5,764 nucleotides of DNA. It comes from Balneolales bacterium (GTDB lineage: Bacteria; Bacteroidota; Rhodothermia; Balneolales; Natronogracilivirgulaceae). Location of the stretch: NCBI GenBank assembly GCA_007133875.1, contig SLLW01000159.1, positions 1-5,764 on the forward strand, given 5' to 3'. Position numbers and translations under genes: made by a program. The notes under the pieces are model-generated. The model was not told the DNA's origin. It saw only the letters and a list, made by a program, of their open reading frames with translations, and searched no databases. Below are positions 1 to 5,588 of this stretch, piece after piece; positions within the stretch are counted from its first letter, which is position 1, and every line of letters starts with the position of its first letter.

Positions 1-223
1 CCGCCTGCGAGCCGCCGCCGCACCCCAGGTTGGCATCCGGATGCGGAATATGGAGCTCCCGGAAAAACGTATCACTCATGATTTTGTCGTAATGCTGACC
101 GGTATGAATCAGCCGATAATGGAACGTGTGTTCGTTGGCCCGGTTATATGCATCCATGGCGTGGATGATGGGGGCGATTTTCATGAAATTGGGGCGGGCG
201 CCGGCAATAAGGGTAATATTCAT
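1..223 (-). CDS. wecB: UDP-N-acetylglucosamine 2-epimerase (non-hydrolysing), N-terminal 74 codons, runs off the left edge
   Basis: The reverse complement from the ATG at 223-221 reads without a stop to the window edge, giving 74 residues. It starts MNITLIAGARPNFMKIAPII, the first beta-strand and glycine/arginine loop of the GT-B fold epimerases. It continues with HTGQHYDKIMSDTFF (residues 40-54) and a PDANLGCGGGSQA segment (62-74), which match the conserved N-terminal blocks of this family. The enzyme interconverts UDP-GlcNAc and UDP-ManNAc in the cytoplasm, supplying precursors for surface polysaccharide. The full protein is usually about 360-390 residues, so the catalytic acidic residues and the C-terminal domain lie outside the window. 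The Shine-Dalgarno is weak (CAGAG just before the ATG). The gene is divergent from the signalling cassette, so a functional link is not implied. The wecB assignment rests on the N-terminus only. Confidence 0.9.
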   Translation of the reverse strand, partial: MNITLIAGARPNFMKIAPIIHAMDAYNRANEHTFHYRLIHTGQHYDKIMSDTFFRELHIPHPDANLGCGGGSQA

Positions 224-265
224 CTCTGAAATTTATGGTGGAAATTCGACAGGTATCGGGTGGAT

Positions 266-315
266 AAATGACGGTAAAAAAAAAGGCGAATGAATCATTC
301 GCCTTCAATAACCAG
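266..315. repeat. Left copy of a ~50-bp direct repeat flanking the signalling cassette
   Basis: This stretch contains AAATGACGGT, a run of nine A, the hairpin GGCGAATGA-a-TCATTCGCC and then ATAACCAG. A second copy in the same orientation lies at 5470-5517. By hand alignment, 44 of 50 columns are identical, with two one-base gaps, one substitution in the hairpin loop and three in the last ten bases. The core is a terminator, so this may be a dispersed terminator family or a duplication that accompanied insertion of the intervening genes. Confidence 0.7.
276..305 (-). terminator. Intrinsic-terminator-like hairpin, active in the minus direction
   Basis: AAGGCGAATGA (283-293) pairs perfectly with TCATTCGCCTT (295-305). 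The plus strand has nine A at 276-284, so a minus-strand transcript would carry a stem followed by a run of U. In the plus direction the stem is followed only by TT and then CAATAAC, so termination there should be weak. The hairpin lies about 50 nt upstream of the wecB start and points towards it. It could therefore be a leader attenuator or the relic of a terminator of a former upstream gene, rather than the end of a gene visible here. Confidence 0.65.
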
Positions 316-326
316 ACGGCTCAAGC

Positions 327-369
327 AGGAAGATAAACGTATCACATGAAAGATACGGTTATCTTGCCT
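327..369. repeat. Long imperfect inverted repeat in the divergent spacer
   Basis: AAGATAAACGTATC (330-343) and GATACGGTTATCTT (352-365) are inverted repeats with one mismatch in 14 pairs and an 8-nt loop. Bulging G366 adds three more pairs (A327, G328, G329 with C367, C368, T369). Neither side has a U-tract, so it is not a simple terminator. It could be an operator for a dimeric regulator acting on one or both divergent genes, or an RNA hairpin in a wecB leader upstream of the terminator-like hairpin at 276-305. The sequence alone does not decide. Confidence 0.5.
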
Positions 370-439
370 CTGACACCACCGTACAAACGATTACGTATGC
401 GGCGGCGCTAAAAACCTTACCCCTTTTTCATATCACCTA

Positions 440-500
440 CTGCATAAGTCTAAATTTTTGATTATATACCATTTATGCACAATCTTAACCATGGAACCCA
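440..500 (+). promoter_or_regulatory. AT-rich stretch, probable promoter region of the cassette
   Basis: Between the GC-richer segment near 400 and the Shine-Dalgarno at 502-507 the sequence becomes AT-rich, including TTTTTG (455-460) and TTATATA (462-468). No convincing pair of -35/-10 hexamers or Bacteroidota-type -33/-7 boxes could be fixed. An alternative weak candidate is CTGACA (370-375) with TACGTA (392-397). The call rests on position and composition only. Confidence 0.25.
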
Positions 501-512
501 GGGAGGTCAGCC

Positions 513-857
513 ATGAGATACCAAATCAATGAAAAGTACAATTGTGTTGTGTTTGAGATTAAAGGCAAGATCATGGGCGGTCCGGATGCCGAGGTCTTCC
601 GAAATGATCTTCAGAAACTGATCGACGAAGACAAGAAAAATGTCGTCATTGACCTCGGAAAGGTGAATTTTATGAATTCATCAGGCATTGGCATCCTTAT
701 TGGGGGATATAAAACCATGCGGGCCAATGGCGGTGATATCAAGCTGTGCAATGCCGACAAGCGTATTACCAGCCTGCTGATGGTATCCCATCTGAATACG
801 GTTTTTGATACGCATCCCAGCCTTGATTCCGCTGTAAAGGCGTACGAGATCACGTAA
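513..857 (+). CDS. STAS-domain anti-sigma-factor antagonist (SpoIIAA/RsbV-like)
   Basis: This 114-residue protein is a single STAS domain of typical length. Strands near residues 2-17 and 44-49 frame the signature VNFMNSSGIGILIGGYK at 51-67. Ser56 aligns with the serine phosphorylated in SpoIIAA and RsbV (D-S-S-G in those proteins, N-S-S-G here). In known systems the unphosphorylated form binds an anti-sigma factor or other partner, and phosphorylation breaks the contact. It is cytoplasmic, with no signal peptide or membrane segment. The start is well supported: GGAGGT at 502-507 lies five bases before the ATG. The phosphatase gene follows after 48 bases with no terminator between them, so co-transcription is likely. 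The obvious reading is that the downstream phosphatase dephosphorylates it. Which kinase phosphorylates it is open, since no RsbW-type ATPase is in the window. Confidence 0.93.
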   Translation: MRYQINEKYNCVVFEIKGKIMGGPDAEVFRNDLQKLIDEDKKNVVIDLGKVNFMNSSGIGILIGGYKTMRANGGDIKLCNADKRITSLLMVSHLNTVFDTHPSLDSAVKAYEIT

Positions 858-905
858 CCCACCGTTCAAACTGCCCTGACCGCAGTACATTGCAGGAAAT
901 CTTCG

Positions 906-2207
906 ATGAATGATTTCGAGCAAAAATACCGTCAGATAGCCTCGGAAAACAAGAGACTGAAAAAAGCTGTCGGTGAGCTTTCCATCCTGAACGACCTGGC
1001 CATCGCCATAAGCGGAAGTCTGGACAGCGAGAAAATTGTCCGGGCCATCATTTCCCGCTCCATACGGGCCATTGATGCGGAACAGGGCGACATCACCATG
1101 GTGGATGAGGAGAAGGAAATCCCAACCCGGACCCTGGTCCGCAGCATGATCAGCACAAGCATCCATTCTCCCCTGCATCTGAATCAGAATCTGCTCGGCT
1201 GGATGCAAATCAACAAAAAACCGCTGCTCATTAATGAACCGGGAAACGACGAACGCTTCCGGAATGTGAAATGGGATGAATCGGTCCGATCCCTGCTTTG
1301 TGCTCCCATCCTGGCCAAGTCCAAACTGATCGGCATCCTCACGGTTTACAACAAAAAGGGGGATGGACAGTTTGACGAATCCGACCAGCGGCTGCTCTCC
1401 ATCATTGCCGCTCAGTCGGCACAGGTCATTGAGAATGCCCGGTTATACCAGGAGGAACAGGCGTACCATGAAACGCGCCGTGAGATGGAGCTGGCATCCG
1501 GCATTCAGAGGAAAATGCTCCCCTCATCGCCGCCGGAAATGGACGATTATGCCCTGGACGGCAGAAATCTGACCGCACAATCCGTGGGTGGTGATTATTA
1601 CGATTACCTGCAGCTGGATGATGAGCACTGGATGATCTGTCTGGGTGATATCAGCGGGAAGGGAATGTCGGCAGCCCTGCTGATGTCCAACCTTCAGGCC
1701 ATACTGCGGGGACAGGTGCTGCATGTGAGCTCGCCATCCGAAATCCTCCGGAACGCCAACATCCAGCTGTTCCGCAGCACCCATGCGGAGAAATTCGCCA
1801 CCCTGTTTCTGGGTATCATCAACATTCGGACCAACACGCTGCGGTTTTCCAGTGCAGGCCATGAATATCCGTATCTGATCAGCTCAGACGACACCCTCCG
1901 TCAGCTGATTGCCAACGGCCTGCCGCTGGGCATTTTTGATGGGTGTGAATACGAAGATGATTCCATTGAATTGAAATCCGGCGACACCCTTTTCGTCTAT
2001 TCTGACGGGGTAACGGAGTCCATGAGCCCGGCCGAGGAAGAATTCGGCAAAGAAAACCTGGAAAAGGGGCTCCTCGCCGCCGGCGCTGATCGCTGCATTC
2101 CGGCAAAACTGATCGACAGGATCTTCAACGCATGCTTTGCACACAGCGGCAATCAGGTGCTGTCTGATGATATGACCGCACTGGTGCTTGCCAGAAAACC
2201 AACATAG
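906..2207 (+). CDS. GAF-domain SpoIIE/RsbU-type PP2C serine phosphatase
   Basis: The protein has 433 residues. A short helical, coiled-coil-like start (about 4-25) leads into a GAF sensory domain (about 25-178), ending in the typical APILAKSKLIGILTVYNK and FDESDQRLLSIIAAQSAQVIENARL segments. A linker helix carries ELASGIQRKMLP (195-206), the switch-helix motif of this class. The PP2C domain follows (about 207-430), with VGGDYYDY (227-234), GDISGKGMSAALL (247-259), SAGHEYP (316-322), LPLGIF (339-344), VYSDGVTES (364-372) and DDMT (421-424). The metal-binding aspartates D230, D248, D367 and D421/D422 are all present, so it should be an active Mn/Mg-dependent phosphatase. The expected substrate is phosphoserine on a STAS protein, here the product of the preceding gene. 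No membrane segment is seen, so it is cytosolic; the GAF ligand cannot be predicted. The start has AGGA at 894-897, eight bases before the ATG. Confidence 0.95.
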   Translation: MNDFEQKYRQIASENKRLKKAVGELSILNDLAIAISGSLDSEKIVRAIISRSIRAIDAEQGDITMVDEEKEIPTRTLVRSMISTSIHSPLHLNQNLLGWMQINKKPLLINEPGNDERFRNVKWDESVRSLLCAPILAKSKLIGILTVYNKKGDGQFDESDQRLLSIIAAQSAQVIENARLYQEEQAYHETRREMELASGIQRKMLPSSPPEMDDYALDGRNLTAQSVGGDYYDYLQLDDEHWMICLGDISGKGMSAALLMSNLQAILRGQVLHVSSPSEILRNANIQLFRSTHAEKFATLFLGIINIRTNTLRFSSAGHEYPYLISSDDTLRQLIANGLPLGIFDGCEYEDDSIELKSGDTLFVYSDGVTESMSPAEEEFGKENLEKGLLAAGADRCIPAKLIDRIFNACFAHSGNQVLSDDMTALVLARKPT

Positions 2208-2220
2208 CAAAGGAGGCCCT

Positions 2221-2355
2221 ATGATTCTGAGAATGGTCAAAGCGGCGATTCGGCGCGGCAAGGGTCCTGCCCCGGAGTCGGTACACCGGGATGGTGTCAT
2301 ATCCGGCCCGGAAAAAACCGACGGGTGCCTGGTTGCCGGAAAAAAGTTCAGGTGA
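2221..2355 (+). CDS. Unrecognised 44-codon ORF with a strong ribosome binding site
   Basis: An ATG 13 bases after the phosphatase stop opens a 44-codon frame ending in TGA at 2353-2355. It is preceded by AAAGGAGG (2209-2216), the best Shine-Dalgarno in the window, four bases from the ATG, which argues that it is translated. The product starts MILRMVKAAIRRGKGPAPES, is basic at both ends (six Lys/Arg in the first 14 residues, KKFR at the C-terminus), and has no signal peptide, membrane segment or family I recognise. Its stop codon forms part of the kinase Shine-Dalgarno, so translation of the two is probably coupled. Near its end the codons GGA AAA AAG contain an in-phase -1 slippery heptamer, and the -1 frame is the kinase frame. 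It may be a small protein, a coupling or leader ORF, or the true 5' end of a frameshifted kinase gene. Confidence 0.55.
   Translation: MILRMVKAAIRRGKGPAPESVHRDGVISGPEKTDGCLVAGKKFR
2340..2346 (+). other. Candidate -1 frameshift site A AAA AAG
   Basis: In the frame of the 44-codon ORF the bases read GGA AAA AAG, which places A AAA AAG in exactly the phase used by bacterial -1 programmed frameshift sites such as that of dnaX. Slipping back one base leads to GTT CAG GTG ATC CCT ATG, which is the kinase frame, with no stop. The product would be the kinase with about 54 extra N-terminal residues. Typical stimulators are not obvious: there is no clear Shine-Dalgarno 10-14 bases upstream and no strong hairpin downstream. 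Transcriptional slippage or a homopolymer sequencing error would give the same fusion. Confidence 0.35.
2350..2355 (+). promoter_or_regulatory. Ribosome binding site of the kinase, overlapping the upstream stop codon
   Basis: AGGTGA lies five bases before the ATG at 2361 and matches the 3' half of the canonical AGGAGGTGA. Its TGA is also the stop codon of the 44-codon ORF, a layout typical of termination-reinitiation coupling. It favours the ATG at 2361 over an in-frame GTG at 2325, which would add 12 residues without a comparable site. Confidence 0.6.
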
Positions 2356-2360
2356 TCCCT

Positions 2361-5036
2361 ATGACCGGAAAAACCATATCGCATTACAAGATCCTCGAAA
2401 AAATCGGCGAAGGCGGAATGGGTGTGGTCTACAAGGCGCTTGATACCAGACTCGACCGCACGGTTGCACTGAAGTTTCTGCCCGATCATGCCGCTATCAC
2501 ATCCAGGGATCAGGAACGCTTCCTGAAAGAAGCACAATCTGCGGCAAGACTGAATCATGTCAATATATGCCAGATCTACAGTGTCGAAAATGTGGATAAT
2601 GACTTTGGAGACGAACAGCCATTTATTGTCACCGAGTATGTTGATGGAACCACCCTCCGTCAGAAGATCCAAAATGAGACGGGAACACAGGATCCGTCCC
2701 AACCGGATGCCTCCGGGCAAAAACCATCACAGACTCCGGCTGACGGACATGGCCGACTTGAAACCATCATTGATTATGCCACCCAGATCGTCAAAGGCCT
2801 TCAGGCTGCCCACGACAGTGGAATCGTACACCGGGATATAAAATCCGGAAATATCATAGTCACGAAATCCGGTGAGATCAAAATCCTGGATTTCGGCCTG
2901 GCAAAAATGACCGGCGCGGATCAGGTTACCAAAACCGGTGCAACGATGGGAACCGTAGCCTACATGTCACCTGAGCAGGTTCGGGGGGAGCCTGCTGATG
3001 AAAGGTCGGATATTTGGTCAACCGGCATTGTCTGCTATGAAATGCTGACCGGCCGGCTTCCGTTTGAAGGCGATTACGAATATTCCATCATCTATTCCAT
3101 TGTAAATACGGATCCCCCCACGGCTGGAAGCCGGAACCCACAGGTGCCGGACGATCTCGACCGGATCGTGCAGCGATGCATGACCAAGGATCCGGCGGAC
3201 CGGTACCCGTCCGCCTCCGACTTGCTGGACGACCTCCAGAATGCAGCAGCGGCGCTTCGCACCGGTGAAACCGCGACCGGGGATGCCATTGACCGGCGCT
3301 CTTTTCCTCCATTGGCCACGCGTCAACGCGCCGTCTCAACCGCTGCAATCCTGCTGGCCGGCTTGCTTATCGTCGGCTATATGGTTTCCCATCGGCACAC
3401 GGTCCAGTCCTGGGTTTCATCAGCACCCGACAGCGAATCAATCCGCCTGATTGTACTGCCGTTCACCAACATTGGCGAGGATGCCTCCAGACAGTATTTC
3501 AGTGACGGACTGGTCGAGACCATCACCAGCAGCCTCACCCAGATGGAGCAGTTTCAGAGGGAGCTGTGGGTGGTGCCGTCTGATGAAGCCCGCAGGGATG
3601 ATATCAGGAGCGCCGGACAGGCCCGCAAGATTTTCGGTGTGAATTATGTCATCACCGGCAGCATTCAGCCCCTCGCTGACAGATTGCGGCTGACCATCAA
3701 CCTGATCGACAGCAGGAACCTTCGGCAAATCAACTCTTCGGTGATAGATGTGGATGCCGGTGAAGTCCTGGAACTGCACAATACATCCGTTGAGCGGCTG
3801 ATGGCCATGCTGAACCTGGAGATGAATCCGGATTCCAGAGAAGTGATGCAGGCGGGCAAATCCACGATACCGGCTGCCTTCGAGCAATACGTTCAGGGTC
3901 TGGGCCATCTGCAGCGCTTTGAACGTCTGGACAACATCACGCGCGCCATCGCATCATTTGAGGAAGCGGTGGACCTTGATCCACGGTTTGCGCTGGCCTA
4001 TGCCGGGCTTGGCCAGGCATTCTGGCGAATGTACGAATACACCCATGAACCGGAATGGGTCGACAAGGCCGTCAGCCATGCAAAAACCGCCTCCGGGCTG
4101 GACGACCAGCTCGTGCAGGTCAATATCACATCAGGCATGATCAACAACGGAACCGGGAACTATGAACGGGCGATTGCCAGTTATCATCGCGCCCTGTCTG
4201 CCGACCCGGTCAGCGCCGGGGCATATCGCGGACTGGCGAAAGCTTTTGAAAATACGGGTGATTATGAGCAGGCCGAGCAGACCTACCAGCGGGCAATCCG
4301 CTTGAAACCCGATTACTGGGCGGGTTACAACGCCCTGGGAATTTTCTATTTCCGACAGAGCCGGTACGAAGACGCGAAGGAGCCGTTCCGAAAAATCACC
4401 GAGCTCACGCCGGACAACTACCGCGGCTACATGAACCTCGGAAGCATGTACTATTATACCGATGATCTCGAAAAAGCCGGGACCCTGTATGAGCAATCCC
4501 TTGCGCTTGAAAAGACGTACGGAGCATCCTCAAATCTTGCCACCATATACTATTCGGAAGGACGGTTTGAGGAGTCGGCGCGAATGTACGAAACCGCGCT
4601 GGATTTGCATGACGGAAGCTATGTCATGTGGGGTAACCTTGCATCCGCCTATTACTGGGCGCCGGATGAACGTGAAAAGGCAGCGGAAACGTACCGGCGG
4701 GCCATTGAACTGGCCGAAGAACATAAAAGGGTCAATCCAAATGACCCGGAACTGTTGATCAACCTGGCCGGATACCATGCCATGACCGGCGGTGAAAGCG
4801 AGGCAAGGGGCTACATCACCAAGGCACTTGCGCTTGCCCCGGATAATACCGATGTGATGTTTCGCGCGGGTTCCGCCTATGAGCGGTTGGATGAGCGGGA
4901 GGCAGCCCTTCATTGGCTGGGCAAAGCGGTCGAAAACGGGTTCCCGCCATCGGAGATAAAAAGGCACCCCGGGTTGCGCGAACTGGTTACCGACACGCCA
5001 TACGAAAAAATGCTTCAGCAGATCAACAGCTTATAA
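2361..5036 (+). CDS. Transmembrane Hanks-type Ser/Thr protein kinase with periplasmic TolB-like and TPR domains
   Basis: The 891-residue product (from ATG 2361) begins with a protein kinase domain (about 9-295). It has the glycine loop GEGGMGVVYKA (16-26), Lys38 in VALKF, Glu57 in helix C, HRDIKSGN (157-164) with catalytic Asp159, DFG (177-179), GTVAYMSPEQ (197-206) and SDIWSTGIVCYEMLTG (216-231). All catalytic residues are intact. A low-complexity insert rich in Gln, Pro, Ser and Asp interrupts the domain at about 104-132. One membrane helix (about 325-342) follows a basic stretch, putting the kinase inside and the rest outside. Residues about 361-485 (VLPFTNIGEDASRQYFSDGL onwards) resemble the TolB N-terminal-like domain found in TPR kinases and cyclases. 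About ten TPR repeats fill 505-862, for example SAGAYRGLAKAFENTGDYEQ (618-637). It probably senses a protein or envelope signal through the TPRs; the substrate is unknown, with the STAS protein a contextual candidate. Adjacency and the overlapping ribosome binding site suggest it is translated with the preceding genes. Confidence 0.95.
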   Translation: MTGKTISHYKILEKIGEGGMGVVYKALDTRLDRTVALKFLPDHAAITSRDQERFLKEAQSAARLNHVNICQIYSVENVDNDFGDEQPFIVTEYVDGTTLRQKIQNETGTQDPSQPDASGQKPSQTPADGHGRLETIIDYATQIVKGLQAAHDSGIVHRDIKSGNIIVTKSGEIKILDFGLAKMTGADQVTKTGATMGTVAYMSPEQVRGEPADERSDIWSTGIVCYEMLTGRLPFEGDYEYSIIYSIVNTDPPTAGSRNPQVPDDLDRIVQRCMTKDPADRYPSASDLLDDLQNAAAALRTGETATGDAIDRRSFPPLATRQRAVSTAAILLAGLLIVGYMVSHRHTVQSWVSSAPDSESIRLIVLPFTNIGEDASRQYFSDGLVETITSSLTQMEQFQRELWVVPSDEARRDDIRSAGQARKIFGVNYVITGSIQPLADRLRLTINLIDSRNLRQINSSVIDVDAGEVLELHNTSVERLMAMLNLEMNPDSREVMQAGKSTIPAAFEQYVQGLGHLQRFERLDNITRAIASFEEAVDLDPRFALAYAGLGQAFWRMYEYTHEPEWVDKAVSHAKTASGLDDQLVQVNITSGMINNGTGNYERAIASYHRALSADPVSAGAYRGLAKAFENTGDYEQAEQTYQRAIRLKPDYWAGYNALGIFYFRQSRYEDAKEPFRKITELTPDNYRGYMNLGSMYYYTDDLEKAGTLYEQSLALEKTYGASSNLATIYYSEGRFEESARMYETALDLHDGSYVMWGNLASAYYWAPDEREKAAETYRRAIELAEEHKRVNPNDPELLINLAGYHAMTGGESEARGYITKALALAPDNTDVMFRAGSAYERLDEREAALHWLGKAVENGFPPSEIKRHPGLRELVTDTPYEKMLQQINSL

Positions 5037-5081
5037 TCACGTGTATTTCTACTTCAACCAAACCAAAAAAAAGAGGTTTTT

Positions 5082-5438
5082 ATGACTTCAAGACCAGAAA
5101 CCGGACAGCCGGGCCAGGCGCGAACCGAACACAGGGTGGCCATAAAAGTCATCAATGACGAATGGCGTGTCGTCCTGGCTGATAACGAAAGTCAAAGCGA
5201 TGTGACCGCAAGAAGAGGCGACAGGATCAGGTGGAGTGTCGAAGGATCAGATGCTTCCTTTCAATTCTCTGATGAAAGAGTGGTGGGACACAGCACCAGG
5301 ATTGTCAGAGATGGAACACCGTTGGTACTTGCCGTTTCAAAAAAGGCATCAAACGGTACGCATACCTACGAAGTTTTCATCCACAAAGACCAGACGTATG
5401 CCCGCGGACAATCCCCTCCACGAATCATCGTGCAATAG
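5082..5438 (+). CDS. Small beta-sandwich (cupredoxin-like fold) protein of unknown function
   Basis: This 118-residue protein has a polar N-terminus (1-18) followed by alternating beta-type segments: VAIKVINDEWRVVLA (19-33), RRGDRIRWSVEG (44-55), then a weakly conserved middle and SPPRIIVQ at the end. The pattern of a 'GD.I.W' strand and a terminal 'SPP.IIV' strand resembles small cupredoxin- or Ig-like single domains. There is no cysteine and no Cys/His/Met copper site, so copper binding is unlikely. No signal peptide or membrane segment is present, so it is probably cytoplasmic. The start has AGAGG (5072-5076) five bases before the ATG. It follows the kinase by 45 bases with no terminator between, and a terminator hairpin lies about 50 bases after its stop, so it is probably the last gene of the transcript. 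Its link to the signalling genes is positional only, and the fold assignment is tentative. Confidence 0.8.
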   Translation: MTSRPETGQPGQARTEHRVAIKVINDEWRVVLADNESQSDVTARRGDRIRWSVEGSDASFQFSDERVVGHSTRIVRDGTPLVLAVSKKASNGTHTYEVFIHKDQTYARGQSPPRIIVQ

Positions 5439-5469
5439 CGGGCTTTCGGCCCGGTGCTTGTGTGCTGGA

Positions 5470-5517
5470 AAATGACGGTAAAAAAAAGCGAATGAAACAT
5501 TCGCCTTTTATAATCAG
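5470..5517. repeat. Right copy of the ~50-bp direct repeat flanking the cassette
   Basis: AAATGACGGT, eight A, the hairpin GCGAATG-aaa-CATTCGC, CTTTT and ATAATCAG match 266-315 in the same orientation (44 of 50 aligned columns). A weaker resemblance continues beyond the core: GATGCTGCTATCT (5546-5558) against GATACGGTTATCT (352-364). The homologous unit may therefore once have been longer, but that part is uncertain. Confidence 0.7.
5480..5509. terminator. Bidirectional intrinsic terminator between convergent genes
   Basis: GCGAATG (5488-5494) pairs with CATTCGC (5498-5504) around an AAA loop. On the plus strand the stem is followed by CTTTTATAA, a modest U-tract about 50 bases after the stop of the small beta-sandwich protein. 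On the minus strand it is followed by eight U, about 80 bases after the stop of the right-edge gene. The position between two convergent stops fits a shared terminator. Confidence 0.75.
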
Positions 5518-5588
5518 GGGTAATAGAAAGAATAATAGAGACTCGGATGCTGCTATCTGTTCTTCACGTGCACATCGTCACGGTCCCA

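Noticed and set aside
41..229. 62-codon plus-strand ORF
   Set aside because: It is antisense to the clear wecB N-terminus on the minus strand and has no recognisable domain.
681..1208. 175-codon minus-strand ORF
   Set aside because: It lies antisense to the STAS and GAF-phosphatase genes, both supported by strong family motifs.
2325..2360. GTG start adding 12 residues to the kinase
   Set aside because: There is no good ribosome binding site before it, whereas AGGTGA sits five bases before the ATG at 2361, and the family normally begins close to the GKTISHYKILEKIG segment.
1884..2720. 278-codon minus-strand ORF
   Set aside because: It is long but antisense across the phosphatase end, the small ORF and the kinase glycine loop; its translation shows no domain features.
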